Positions 35,371 through 44,600 of a DNA stretch of 64,000 nucleotides are shown piece after piece (within the stretch, counting starts at the first letter, position 1; every line of letters starts with the position of its first letter). The stretch is from Duganella sp. CF458. Lineage in GTDB: Bacteria > Pseudomonadota > Gammaproteobacteria > Burkholderiales > Burkholderiaceae_D. The position numbers were made by a program, and so were the translations under genes. The notes under the pieces are model-generated. The model was not told where the DNA came from. It saw only the letters and a list, made by a program, of their open reading frames with translations, and ran no database searches. The stretch is from positions 186,001 through 250,000 of the forward strand of contig NZ_FOOF01000010.1 of the NCBI RefSeq assembly GCF_900113115.1, given 5' to 3'.

Positions 35371-36204
35371 TCAGAACCAGTCATGCCAGACCGGCGTCAC
35401 ATTGGCCGGCAGCGGCGGCAACAGGCGGAAATCCACCCGCGCCTCGCCCGGCGCATGGAAATCGGTCCCGCGCGAAGCCAGAAAACCGTAGCTGTTGGCC
35501 AGATTCGCGTACTTGGGATACTGGTCCGGCGTATGCGAGCCGGTCACCACTTCGATCGCCGTCCCGCCAAGCTGCTTGAATTCGTCGAACAGGACGCCTT
35601 CCTGCATCGGCGTGAACTTGTAGCGCCCCGGGTGCGCAATTACCGCAATCCCGCCCGCGCCCAAAATCCAGCCCACCGCATCCTGCAGCGACGCCCAGCG
35701 ATGCTCGACAAACCCCGGCTTGCCGGGCGACAGGTATTTGCGGAACACTTCCGACACCGAGGCGCAAACGCCCTGCTCCACCAGGAAACGCGCGAAGTGC
35801 GTGCGCGACATCAGGGAAGGGTTATCGACGTAATGCAGGGCGCCTTCGTAAGCGCCCGGAATGCCCGCCAGCTCCAGTTGGCGCCCGATCTCGCGGCCAC
35901 GGTTATCGCGCCCCGAGCGGGTGGCTTCCAGCCCCTGCAGCAAGCCGGCATTGTTTTCATCGACCTGCAGGCCGACGATGTGCACCGTCTCACCCGCCCA
36001 GGTAATGGAAATTTCCACGCCTGGCACAAAACGCATGCCGTAAAGCTGCGCGGCCGCGCGCGCAGTAGCGACGCCGCCTACTTCATCGTGGTCAGTCAGA
36101 GCCCAAACATTCACACCCGCCTTATGGGCATGCTCGGCCACTGCCGCAGGGGGCAGCACGCCGTCGGACACATTCGAATGGCAATGGAGATCTACGTTCA
36201 GCAT
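35371..36204 (-). CDS. PHP-domain 3',5'-nucleoside bisphosphate phosphatase / RNase AM (YciV family)
   Basis: A 277-residue protein with the PHP metal site: DLHCHSNVSDGVLPP (first HxH), TDHDEVGG, PGVEISITW, and the later GIAVIAHPGRYK and GTDFHAPGE. The set matches YciV/Rnm, which trims 5' ends of short RNAs and hydrolyses pAp. It heads the long minus-strand gene run leading to trpS. Metal ligands all look intact. Confidence 0.88.
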   Translation of the reverse strand: MLNVDLHCHSNVSDGVLPPAAVAEHAHKAGVNVWALTDHDEVGGVATARAAAQLYGMRFVPGVEISITWAGETVHIVGLQVDENNAGLLQGLEATRSGRDNRGREIGRQLELAGIPGAYEGALHYVDNPSLMSRTHFARFLVEQGVCASVSEVFRKYLSPGKPGFVEHRWASLQDAVGWILGAGGIAVIAHPGRYKFTPMQEGVLFDEFKQLGGTAIEVVTGSHTPDQYPKYANLANSYGFLASRGTDFHAPGEARVDFRLLPPLPANVTPVWHDWF

Positions 36205-36246
36205 ACAGGTTGCAATATTGCGAAGGTTTCATTGTACGCTGAAAGC

Positions 36247-37122
36247 TCAGGCCAGGAATTCCTCCAGCATTTCCGCCAGCAGTTCCGGCTGGTCGTGGTG
36301 CAGCATATGGCCGGCATCGGGCATCATTTTCGGCGTCACCCTGGCCAGGTGGCCCAGGCGGCGGTCGATTTCGGCGCGCGCCTCGTCCTTGGGCCCCATC
36401 CACAGCCACATATTGGTGTCTTCGGCCTCCACCCACAGCACCGGCGCCGTGATCTTCTTCCAGCAAGCCAGCACTTCCTCCACCCGGTACAGTGACGGGC
36501 CGGGGCGCTTGTGCACCGGGTCGCCCAGGATCTCCCAGCGGCCCTCCGCATTGCGGGCCGACCAATGGCTGGCCAGGAAGGCGGCACGCGCGTCGGACAA
36601 GCGCGGATTGGTCTTTTGCAGGCGGGCGGCAACGGCAGCCTGGGAATCGTAACTGCGCATGTCCGGCGCCACCAGCAGCTCGTCCAGCCACTTGCGCATG
36701 CGCGACGGCGCCTGCTCCGGCACCGTCGCCTTCAGGCCGAAGCCTTCCAGGTTGACCAGGCGGCGGATACGCTCCGGGCGCACACCTGCGTATAAACTGA
36801 CAACATTGCCACCCATGCTATGGCCCAGCAGGTTGACCGCGCCCGCCGGCTGGTAATGGCGCAGGATGGCATCCAGGTCGGCCACATAATCGGGGAACCA
36901 GTAGGTATCGGTGCCATTGCGTTCGGTCAGGCCAAAACCGCGCCAATCCGGCGCAATCACGTGCCAGTCGCCCTTCAGGCAATCGACCACGAACTGGAAG
37001 CTGGCGCCGACGTCCATCCAGCCATGCACCATGAAGACCTTGGGCGCGCCTTCCCGGCCCCAGTGCAGTACGTGGGTGCGCTTGCCGCGCACATCGATAA
37101 AGTCGGAACGGGATGGGATCAT
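36247..37122 (-). CDS. Alpha/beta-fold hydrolase
   Basis: The product is 291 residues from the ATG at 37122 (MIPSRSDFIDVRGKRTH...); the open frame extends far upstream but without support. It has the oxyanion HGWMD, the nucleophile elbow LLGHSMGGNV, the acid in APVLWVEAEDTNMW and the histidine in MPDAGHMLHHDQP. The triad is complete. The lid region (MRKWLDELLVAPDMRSYDSQ and onward) resembles esterase or haloalkane dehalogenase relatives. Substrate unknown. Divergent from the carbonic anhydrase gene. Confidence 0.87.
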   Translation of the reverse strand: MIPSRSDFIDVRGKRTHVLHWGREGAPKVFMVHGWMDVGASFQFVVDCLKGDWHVIAPDWRGFGLTERNGTDTYWFPDYVADLDAILRHYQPAGAVNLLGHSMGGNVVSLYAGVRPERIRRLVNLEGFGLKATVPEQAPSRMRKWLDELLVAPDMRSYDSQAAVAARLQKTNPRLSDARAAFLASHWSARNAEGRWEILGDPVHKRPGPSLYRVEEVLACWKKITAPVLWVEAEDTNMWLWMGPKDEARAEIDRRLGHLARVTPKMMPDAGHMLHHDQPELLAEMLEEFLA

Positions 37123-37224
37123 GGTGCCTGCCTTGAAATGGGTGAACCGGAATAATAGCACGACCGTTCTAAAATCTGCTTGACGTACAATAGCGCCACT
37201 TCCCCTCCCCTTACCGGACCATCC

Positions 37225-37749
37225 ATGACAATTTACCAGCTTGGCGAACACGCGCCAGAGATTGATGCTTCCGCTTTCGTGGCGGAGAATGCGACCTTGA
37301 TCGGCAAGGTGAGCTTGCATGCGAACAGCTCCGTCTGGTTCGGCGCAACCATCCGCGGCGATAACGAGCGCATTACAATCGGTGAAAACAGTAATGTGCA
37401 GGAAGGTACGGTAATGCACACCGACATGGGCTACCCGCTCACGGTGGGCAAGGATGTGACCATCGGCCACCAGGCCATGCTGCATGGCTGCACCATCGGC
37501 GACGGCTCGCTGGTCGGCATCCAGGCGGTGGTGCTGAACGGCGCCAGGATCGGCAAGGGCTGCCTGGTCGGCGCCGGCGCGCTGGTCACCGAGGGCAAGG
37601 AATTTCCCGACCACTCGCTGATCGTCGGCGTACCTGCCAAGGTAGTGCGCCAACTGACAGCGGAAGACGTGGCGCGCCTGGCCGGCAGCGCCGACAGCTA
37701 TGTCAAACGTGGCCAGCTGTTCAAGTCGCAACTGAAAAAGATTGGATAA
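37225..37749 (+). CDS. Gamma-class carbonic anhydrase / hexapeptide-repeat protein (YrdA-like)
   Basis: The product is 174 residues from the ATG at 37225; an in-frame start 45 bases earlier is not conserved in kind. Left-handed beta-helix repeats ([LIV]GxxxxI type: [57 protein letters not shown]) carry the zinc-binding histidines in GTVMHTD and [10 protein letters not shown]. The protein is a cytosolic trimer. Many family members have weak or no carbonic anhydrase activity. Followed by hslO. Confidence 0.88.
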   Translation: MTIYQLGEHAPEIDASAFVAENATLIGKVSLHANSSVWFGATIRGDNERITIGENSNVQEGTVMHTDMGYPLTVGKDVTIGHQAMLHGCTIGDGSLVGIQAVVLNGARIGKGCLVGAGALVTEGKEFPDHSLIVGVPAKVVRQLTAEDVARLAGSADSYVKRGQLFKSQLKKIG

Positions 37750-37754
37750 AAACA

Positions 37755-38702
37755 ATGACGAACACCCCGGATACCCTGCAGAAGTTTGTTTTCGAAGACG
37801 CCGCCGTACGCGGTGAGCTGGTCGACATTTCCGCCACCTGGCGCGAAATCGTGGCTCGCCACCACTACCCGGTCGCCGTCAAACGACTGCTGGGACAAAT
37901 GGTGTCGGCGGCCGCCCTGCTGTCGGCCAACCTCAAGTTCAACGGCTCGCTGATCATGCAGCTGCACGGCGATGGCCCGGTGCGCCTGCTGGTGGTGGAA
38001 TGCGATTCCGACCTGCGCATGCGCGCCACCGCCAAGCTCAATGCCGAATTCGCGATCGCGGAAGACGCCGGCCTGCAGCCGCTGGTCAATGCGCATGGCC
38101 ACGGCCGTTTCGTGATCACGCTCGACCCGGCCGAGAAGGTGCCGGGCCAGCAGCCATACCAGGGCATTGTGCCGCTGGACGGCGACGACGTCGCGACGGT
38201 GATTGAACACTACATGCTGCGTTCCGAGCAGCTCGACACCAAGCTGTGGCTGGCAGCCGATGACCAGGTGTCGCGCGGCCTGCTGCTGCAAAAGCTGCCG
38301 CTGCATGGCGGCAAAGCCGAAACCACCGCGCAGGCGGTCGAGCATTCGCAGGAAACCTGGAACCGCGTCGTCATGCTGGGCGACACGCTGAAAGAAGCGG
38401 AGATGCTGGAGCATGGCATCGAGGAACTGCAAAAGCGCCTGTTCTGGGAAGAGACCCTGCGCGTGTTCGAGCCGCTGCATCCCACCTTCCACTGCTCCTG
38501 CACCCGCGAGAAAGTGGGCAATATGCTGAAGATGCTGGGCCAGCAGGAAGTGGAAGACGCCCTGTCCGAACAGGGCAAGCTGGGCATCAACTGCGACTTC
38601 TGCGGCAAGCACTACGAGTACGACGCCGTCGACTGCGCCCAGCTCTTCATCACCGACGCCCCCGCCGAAGCGCTGATCCACGGCTCCGAAGCCAAGCACT
38701 AA
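37755..38702 (+). CDS. hslO: Redox-regulated chaperone Hsp33
   Basis: A 315-residue holdase activated by oxidation. The N-terminal substrate-binding domain includes LLGQMVSAAALLSANLKFNG. The C-terminal zinc-redox switch has four cysteines, CSC (FHCSCTREKV) and CxxC (NCDFCGKHYEYD), in the usual arrangement. It starts 5 bases after the carbonic anhydrase stop. A palindromic repeat begins 9 bases after the gene. Confidence 0.95.
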   Translation: MTNTPDTLQKFVFEDAAVRGELVDISATWREIVARHHYPVAVKRLLGQMVSAAALLSANLKFNGSLIMQLHGDGPVRLLVVECDSDLRMRATAKLNAEFAIAEDAGLQPLVNAHGHGRFVITLDPAEKVPGQQPYQGIVPLDGDDVATVIEHYMLRSEQLDTKLWLAADDQVSRGLLLQKLPLHGGKAETTAQAVEHSQETWNRVVMLGDTLKEAEMLEHGIEELQKRLFWEETLRVFEPLHPTFHCSCTREKVGNMLKMLGQQEVEDALSEQGKLGINCDFCGKHYEYDAVDCAQLFITDAPAEALIHGSEAKH

Positions 38703-38710
38703 CCACAGCC

Positions 38711-38758
38711 GAGCCCGTGTCCCACCATGGGGTCACACCCGAAATGAGACACGGGCTC
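38711..38758. repeat. Dispersed palindromic repeat, copy 1
   Basis: GAGCCCGTGTC (38711-38721) pairs with GACACGGGCTC (38748-38758). The interior contains CCCACCATGGGGTCACACCC, a degraded version of the interior of copy 2 at 58869-58917. It sits 9 bases after hslO and just before the convergent haem gene. No T-run follows on either strand, so it is not a plain intrinsic terminator. Confidence 0.7.
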
Positions 38759-38767
38759 TGCTGAAAA

Positions 38768-39898
38768 TCAAAGGCTACGAGTCAGGTCGATCCACGCTTG
38801 CGGTTGCGGCTTCGCGCGTTCGCGAACGCCGAAGAACGTCACCACCAGCTCGCCGTCCTGGTCGAAGAATTCCACCGACGTCACGCCGGCGCGCTGCACC
38901 ACATAGCCGCTCTTCAAAGCACTTTCACGAATGTGCAGGTTGAACTCCGGGTCCAGCACGTTGTACCAATCGCCGCTGGCAGCCGTCTTGCCGACCTTGC
39001 CGCTGTAAATCTGCGTCGCCGCCCCGTTACCCAGGAAGGCCATGATCGGCATCTGCTGCTTGGCCGATTCATCCAGCAGCTTGCGCAGTGCCTGCGGGCC
39101 GATCTTCTGCACCACGCCCTGCGGCGCCAGGCGCATGGCCTGCTCGCGGGTCAGCTTGAACTCACTGACGATGCGGTTGAACTGGTGCACGTCAGTCATT
39201 TCCTTCCAGGCCAGCTGGAACTCTTTCACGTCAACCGCGCTATCGGCCATCTCCGCTGCCTTCGGTGCAGCGGCTACAACCTTCAACTCGCCCGTTTGCT
39301 GTGGGTGCTTGAAGTCCGCCACAATCTTGTCGAACACCGCTATGCCTGCCTCGCTCTTCACATACACCTTATGCGCCGCATTGCCTTGCGCGTCAAAAAA
39401 CTGCAGGCTGCGGCTGGTCGCGCCATCGCGCCCTGGCTGCACCACCGCAAACGCGTGCTTCCAGTTCGCGAAGTGGAAGCGCATGTCGATCTCGCCGCCC
39501 AGGTAGCCGCCAGCCACCGCGCGGAAACGTTCCTTGTCGGTGAACGATTCCGGCTTGGCCTTGGTCGCCACGCCTGTGCGTTCCAGCACGCCGTTCTCAT
39601 TGCGGGTCAGTGCCAGCACGGTGCCAAGGTCCAGCGCGCGGATCATGATGTCGTTCACGGCATGGTCCGCGTCAGACAGGCGCGTGACGGTCTTGCCGAT
39701 GCCGGTTGCCAGCAACTCCGCTTCCGAAGTGCCCAGCGTGCGCGCGGCGTCGCGGATTTGCAGCTTGGGCTGCTCGGTGCGCAGCGTGTTCCAACGGTCG
39801 GCCAGTGAAGGCGCTGGCGAGGCTGCGCTGACGGTGCCGGCAGCGATTGCGATGAGGCCAGTCAGTACCAGCACTGCGTAAATCTTTTTCGTCTTCAT
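38768..39898 (-). CDS. HemS/HmuS-like haem-handling protein with signal peptide
   Basis: A 376-residue protein with the two-fold repeated architecture of HemS/HmuS/ChuS haem-trafficking and haem-degrading proteins. The first half has GGYLGGEIDMRFHFANWKHAFAVVQ and the second LDPEFNLHIRESALKSGYVV and SVEFFDQDGELVVTFFGVR. Unlike the family, which is cytoplasmic, this one begins with a Sec-type signal (MKTKKIYAVLVLTGLIAIAAGTVSA, cut before ASPAP). It may therefore accept haem in the periplasm. It follows the haem receptor by 13 bases and should be iron-regulated with it. Haem-ligand histidines could not be assigned with certainty. Confidence 0.82.
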   Translation of the reverse strand: MKTKKIYAVLVLTGLIAIAAGTVSAASPAPSLADRWNTLRTEQPKLQIRDAARTLGTSEAELLATGIGKTVTRLSDADHAVNDIMIRALDLGTVLALTRNENGVLERTGVATKAKPESFTDKERFRAVAGGYLGGEIDMRFHFANWKHAFAVVQPGRDGATSRSLQFFDAQGNAAHKVYVKSEAGIAVFDKIVADFKHPQQTGELKVVAAAPKAAEMADSAVDVKEFQLAWKEMTDVHQFNRIVSEFKLTREQAMRLAPQGVVQKIGPQALRKLLDESAKQQMPIMAFLGNGAATQIYSGKVGKTAASGDWYNVLDPEFNLHIRESALKSGYVVQRAGVTSVEFFDQDGELVVTFFGVRERAKPQPQAWIDLTRSL

Positions 39899-39911
39899 AT
39901 TCTTCTCCTTA

Positions 39912-42146
39912 TCAGTACATCAGTTTGAAATTGACGGCCAGGTGACGGCCCGGGCGCGCTTGTCGTTCAATCTCGGCTTGTGCGACTGCCGTGGTGCCGG
40001 CCGCCAGTGTGCGCACGGTGGCGTAGTCCCAATACTTTTTGTCGCCCAGGTTGTAGATGCCGGCATTCAGCTCCGCTTGCTTGCCGATCTTCCAGTAGCC
40101 GGCCAGGTCGACCACCGTGGCCGAGGGCACGGCGAAATATGCTGCCGGCTGCGACTGCGCTGCCGCCACTTCGGGCTCGGCCTGCTTGCTGCGCGTGTGG
40201 AAGGCCGTCAGCGATGCGCCGCCGCGCTTTTGCGGATCATCCCAGCCAAGGCTCGCGGTAGTTTTGTATGGCTGGATCGAATTCATGCCTGCCTTCTTGC
40301 CGGTGTGCTGGTTCTCCAGCGTGCCGCGCGAAGCGCCGGCAGCCAGCGAGGCGCTGAAACCCTGCAGCGAAGGGGTGAGCTTTCCCAGGTCTGCCACCGC
40401 CGAAAGCTCACCGCCCCAACTGCGGGCATTGCCGATGTTCTCGGGGCGGAACAGGCCGAAAGTGATGGTGGGGAAGTTGACCGGGTCGGCCGGCTGCGCC
40501 ACGTACTCGATGAAGTCCTTGTAGCGGTTATAGAAGGTCGATGCGCTTACCATCAGCCAGCGCGCTGCGTGAGCGCGCATGCCAAGCTCGAAGGCGTTGC
40601 TGCTTTCCTTGCCCAGGTTCGGGTTGCCCAGCGTCGCGTAGCCGTTGCCCGCGCCGGTATAGCTGAACGAGTCGTAGGTGCCGGTTCGTTCGGCGGCGGT
40701 CGGCATGCGATAGCCGCGCGTGAACTTGCCGTACACCTCGAAGTCCGGCGTCAGCGCCACCGTCAGGCCAAGGCTCGGCGACAGGAAGCTGTCGCTGTCC
40801 TTCCTGATCTCCTTCGCGGCGCCCGGCACGGCGATCACGTAGTTCTGCAGGTTTTTCGGCTCCAGCTTACGGTATTCGGCGCGCAGGCCAGGTGCCAACG
40901 TGGCGCGCAGGCCAGCCAGTGCGAATACGTATTCGCCGCGCACGAAGGCCGACAGCTTGAGCGTGTCCATGTCCGCCATGCGGTTCTTGTTGGTGACCTG
41001 GTGCGCACCGGTTGCCAGCACCGTGCGTTCTTCGCGCCATGGGCGGCGGGATTCCTGGTCCTCCACTGTCGCACCGAATGCGATGCTGTCGGCACCGAAC
41101 TGCCGCGTGGCGTTGGCCGCCAGGCCTTTGCTCTTGTTGAGGAATGCGGTGTCGATGCTGCGCGCATAACGCTGCGGACCCACCACATAGGCCGCATTGG
41201 TGTGGTCCTCTACGCGTGCGTCCTGCACGTAAGCACGGCTCTCTAGCAGCCATGGGCCGGCTGCCAGCTCATGCTCCACGCTGAAGCGGTTGCGGCGGGT
41301 GCGGGACGATTGCATGGCACCTTGCGGATAAGAGGTGCCCAGCTTGTTGTCGAATTCGCGCTCGTGCTCGGAACGGAAGCCATCGAAGGTGAAGCCCAGC
41401 TTCTGCCCCGGCGCCAGGCGCCACGCCAACTTGGCCAGCAGCGCGTCGGAACTCCAGTCGTCCGGGTTCGGCGGCACGCTGCCTTCGCTTTCGGTCTGTT
41501 CACCTCTGCGGTGTACGGCCACTGCCAGCGCCTGCAAGGTGCCGAATTGGGCCGCTCCGGTTAGAGCGTTCAGGCGCGCGTTATTGGCACCGTGGTAGCC
41601 GGCTTTGTACTCGGCATACACCGGCCGCTCGTCGCTGACGTAATCCGACGGCGCCTTGGTCACGAACGACACCTTGCCGCCCAGGCCCGCGCTGCCGCCG
41701 TCGGCCGCTGTACTGCCGGCGCCAATGCGCACTTCGCGGAAGGTCTCGGGATCGAAATAGTCGCGCCCCACGCCGAAGCTGTTCAGCGTCGAGCTGTCCG
41801 GCCGTGGCGCAGCATCCGGCAAGGCGATGCCATCGAGATCGAGGCCGATGCGATTGCCTTCCACGCCACGGATATTGAAGCCGGTATTGCCCGCACCGTC
41901 CCATATGTTGGCGCCGCCGCTCAGCGCCGCCGGCACGGTGACCAGCGTTTCATAGCGCGCGATCTGCGACATATCGGTCACGCCGCGCTTATCCAGCTCG
42001 CGCGAGTTGATGGTCTTGGTTTCTTCAGGCTTGGCGGTGACGAGGATTTCGCCGAGGCGGGTCGCCTCTTCGGCGTGGGCGTGTGCGCCCAAGGCGGCAG
42101 CCAGCAACAGCGCCAGGCGCCGCGGCCGCAATACGGATGCTTTCAT
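39912..42146 (-). CDS. TonB-dependent haem/haemoglobin receptor
   Basis: A 744-residue outer-membrane receptor. Signal peptide (LALLLAAALGAHAHA), TonB box GEILVTAK, plug domain (FNIRGVEGNRIGLDLDGIALPD, GAGSTAADGGSAGLGGKVSF), then a 22-strand barrel. The haem-receptor signatures are GYRMPTAAERTGTY (FRAP-like) and LGNPNLGKESSNAFELG (NPNL-like). The C-terminus ends in an aromatic residue (NFKLMY) for BAM insertion. A Fur-box-like palindrome lies 63 bases upstream. It forms an operon with the HemS-like gene. Confidence 0.92.
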   Translation of the reverse strand: MKASVLRPRRLALLLAAALGAHAHAEEATRLGEILVTAKPEETKTINSRELDKRGVTDMSQIARYETLVTVPAALSGGANIWDGAGNTGFNIRGVEGNRIGLDLDGIALPDAAPRPDSSTLNSFGVGRDYFDPETFREVRIGAGSTAADGGSAGLGGKVSFVTKAPSDYVSDERPVYAEYKAGYHGANNARLNALTGAAQFGTLQALAVAVHRRGEQTESEGSVPPNPDDWSSDALLAKLAWRLAPGQKLGFTFDGFRSEHEREFDNKLGTSYPQGAMQSSRTRRNRFSVEHELAAGPWLLESRAYVQDARVEDHTNAAYVVGPQRYARSIDTAFLNKSKGLAANATRQFGADSIAFGATVEDQESRRPWREERTVLATGAHQVTNKNRMADMDTLKLSAFVRGEYVFALAGLRATLAPGLRAEYRKLEPKNLQNYVIAVPGAAKEIRKDSDSFLSPSLGLTVALTPDFEVYGKFTRGYRMPTAAERTGTYDSFSYTGAGNGYATLGNPNLGKESSNAFELGMRAHAARWLMVSASTFYNRYKDFIEYVAQPADPVNFPTITFGLFRPENIGNARSWGGELSAVADLGKLTPSLQGFSASLAAGASRGTLENQHTGKKAGMNSIQPYKTTASLGWDDPQKRGGASLTAFHTRSKQAEPEVAAAQSQPAAYFAVPSATVVDLAGYWKIGKQAELNAGIYNLGDKKYWDYATVRTLAAGTTAVAQAEIERQARPGRHLAVNFKLMY

Positions 42147-42208
42147 GATGGTCCAGTCGAGAGTCAGTCAAATGCTGGCTCACGGCTGGCATGGGAATAT
42201 CATTTTAA

Positions 42209-42229
42209 TGCGAATAATTCTCATTCGCA
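42209..42229. promoter_or_regulatory. Fur-box-like palindrome upstream of the haem receptor
   Basis: TGCGAAT (42209-42215) and ATTCGCA (42223-42229) flank AATTCTC, giving a 21-base palindrome with the AAT..TTCTCATT pattern of iron (Fur) boxes. It lies in the 152-base divergent region between the receptor and the DUF885 peptidase gene. Confidence 0.7.
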
Positions 42230-42298
42230 AGACCTGACCGGCCGTCGTGGAAAATTTGGAGTATCCTGAGCGCCTTCCGTTTTCATCCTGGATACCTA

Positions 42299-44116
42299 AT
42301 GCTGCCAACCCGTTTCTCGACCGCAGTTCTTGCCGCCAGTTTGCTGGCCTCCCCTCTCGCTTTCAGCCCTGCGCTGGCAGCACCGGCCGCCAAACAGCAG
42401 GTCTCCCAGGCCAGCCGCAAACTGGCGCAGCTCGCCAATGAGTTCCACGTCGCCCGCGCGCAGTTCGATCCACTGTTGTTTGCCACCGCCAACGGCGACC
42501 CGCGCTACAACGACCAGATCGGCATGGCGATCTCGCCGGCAGTGCGCGCCAAGCAGTTCGCGACCTATCGCCAGATGCAGAAGCGCCTCGCGCAAATCCC
42601 TCGCGCGCAATTGGCAAACCAGGACCAGATGACGCTTGACCTTCTGGCGTATGAACTGGATGCGGCATTGGCGCTGGCGCCTTTCCCGGAACACCTGCTG
42701 CCGCTGAACCACTTCGATAACATTCCCAATACCCTGGCGAATTACGCTGGCGGCACCGGCTCGCAGCCACTGGCCACCGTCAAGCAATACCAGGACTACC
42801 TGAGCCGCGTACAGCAACTCGCGCCGTGGATCGACCAAGCCATTGCCAATATGCGCGAAGGCATCAAGCAAGGCATCGTGCAACCCAAGCCGATCACGCA
42901 AGCAATGCTGCCGCAGATGACCGCGCTGCGCAGCGCAACTGCTGAAGCCAGTGTGTACTACTCCCCTGTCAAGCGCATGCCGGCCAGTTTCAGCGACGCC
43001 GACAAGCAGCGCCTGGCGCACGACTACCGCGCCGCCGTCGAAAAAGTGAATCCGGCACTGGAACGCCTGGCAAAATTCCTGGAAGCGGAATACCTGCCGG
43101 CCAGCCGCAATAGCACCGGCTGGAGCGCACTACCGAATGGTGCCGCGTGGTACAAGGCCCGCATCAACGACAGCACCACCCTGCCGCTGACGCCGCAGGA
43201 AGTGCATGATCTTGGCCTGAAAGAAGTCGCCCGCATCGGCGCACAAATGCAAACCCTGATGGGCAAGCTGGGTTACGACGGTCCTGCGCAGGCTTTCCCG
43301 CAATGGGTGCGCGACCAGAAGCAGTTCAAGCCGTTCACCACCGAGGCGGAAGTCCTGGCCGAATACCGCAGGATCTACGACACGGTGCAAGCCAAGCTGC
43401 CTGCTTACTTCACCCTGGTGCCGAAATCAACGCTGGTGGTCGACCTGGAGCCCGAACTGACGCGCGCTACAGCCTCCGACCATTACACGCCGCCCGCAGC
43501 AGACGGATCGCACCCCGGCGTCTTCTGGGCCGTCGTCAACGACCCGAAAGACTATAGCCGAACCGGCATGGCCAGCTTGCTGCTGCACGAAGGCGTGCCA
43601 GGCCACCACTTCCACGCCGCGCTGCTGAAGGAAATGCCGCTGCCCGACTTCCGCATGTTCAGCACCGAAAACCAGAACAACGCCGCCTACACCGAAGGCT
43701 GGGCGCTGTACGCGGAAACCCTGGGCAAGGACTTCGGCCTGTATGAAGACCCGGTCTGGTACTACGGCCACCTGAATGCGGAAATGCTGCGCGCCGTGCG
43801 CCTGGTGGTCGACACCGGCATGCATGCGCTGGGCTGGAGCCGCGAAAAGGCCATCGCCTATATGGTTGAAAAACAGGGCGTATCCGAAGCGCGCGCCAAG
43901 AACCAGATCGAACGCTACATGGTCTGGCCGGCGCAGGCTTTGAGCTACAAGGTCGGCTCGTTGAAGATCCTGGAGTTGCGCGACAAGGCGCAACGGGTAC
44001 TAGGTAATAAGTTCAGCTACCCAGCCTTCCACGCAGTTATTCTGGGCGAAGGCACCCTTCCCCTGCCGCTGCTTGAAAAGCGCGTCAACGCATGGATTGA
44101 GCAAACCAAGCGTTGA
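42299..44116 (+). CDS. DUF885-family metallopeptidase-like secreted protein
   Basis: A 605-residue protein with a signal peptide (ending ALAAPAAKQ). The family's zinc-site motif is present as LLHEGVPGHHFHAAL, with the downstream ENQNNAAYTEGWALYAETL providing the third ligand region. Proteins of this DUF885 group are predicted gluzincin-like peptidases exported to the periplasm. The substrate is unknown. Full length compared with relatives of about 600 residues. The gene is divergent from the Fur-controlled receptor. Confidence 0.85.
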   Translation: MLPTRFSTAVLAASLLASPLAFSPALAAPAAKQQVSQASRKLAQLANEFHVARAQFDPLLFATANGDPRYNDQIGMAISPAVRAKQFATYRQMQKRLAQIPRAQLANQDQMTLDLLAYELDAALALAPFPEHLLPLNHFDNIPNTLANYAGGTGSQPLATVKQYQDYLSRVQQLAPWIDQAIANMREGIKQGIVQPKPITQAMLPQMTALRSATAEASVYYSPVKRMPASFSDADKQRLAHDYRAAVEKVNPALERLAKFLEAEYLPASRNSTGWSALPNGAAWYKARINDSTTLPLTPQEVHDLGLKEVARIGAQMQTLMGKLGYDGPAQAFPQWVRDQKQFKPFTTEAEVLAEYRRIYDTVQAKLPAYFTLVPKSTLVVDLEPELTRATASDHYTPPAADGSHPGVFWAVVNDPKDYSRTGMASLLLHEGVPGHHFHAALLKEMPLPDFRMFSTENQNNAAYTEGWALYAETLGKDFGLYEDPVWYYGHLNAEMLRAVRLVVDTGMHALGWSREKAIAYMVEKQGVSEARAKNQIERYMVWPAQALSYKVGSLKILELRDKAQRVLGNKFSYPAFHAVILGEGTLPLPLLEKRVNAWIEQTKR

Positions 44117-44600
44117 TGAAAAAAAACTGATCTAACGATGCGCCGCAATCGAACCCATACTCCAGCAAGCGTCACCCCGAAGCTACTCTTGGGCACGCGC
44201 TGGAAATTGCTTGGCCGTGATGAGCTCGCCTTGTATCTCCGTCGGCTCATCGTGGCGGAGCGTAAGTGCCTCGGCGGGGAATTTTCCAAGAGAGTCGCAC
44301 CACGCCTGCGCTGGCGGCGTTTGGCTACGGCGCATCGGCTGGTTGCAATCGGGCGCATCGTCGATCGGCGAGTTTTTTCGAGTCCTAATGCACGGTCCTG
44401 GTCGTCCGGCGAACTCAGGCCCGAGGTTCCTCCACGTTATTCTTGGGTCGGTGTTTTTATGCTCGTTCCCGTTCAAGGAAAAACCGATGAGGGCTAAGAG
44501 TTGAATTGGCCTCGGCAACTGGACATGGCAGTAACCAGTCAGCAGCGAAAGGTCTACTTTTCAGTCAAGACAATGTAAACGATTTAATCGAGCGGTACCC
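44117..44600. other. 484-base stretch without a convincing gene
   Basis: Both strands hold open frames of 110-120 codons here (44138-44497 + and 44183-44518 -). Both lack a good ribosome site and any motif, and show Arg/Pro-rich or mixed composition. It may be a decayed gene or a non-coding region. No repeat, promoter or RNA structure was obvious to me. Confidence 0.4.

Noticed and set aside
34444-36495. 683-codon + strand frame across htpX and the PHP gene
   Set aside because: It runs antisense over two unmistakable genes and their gap; His/Arg/Gln-rich text typical of reversed GC-rich coding sequence.
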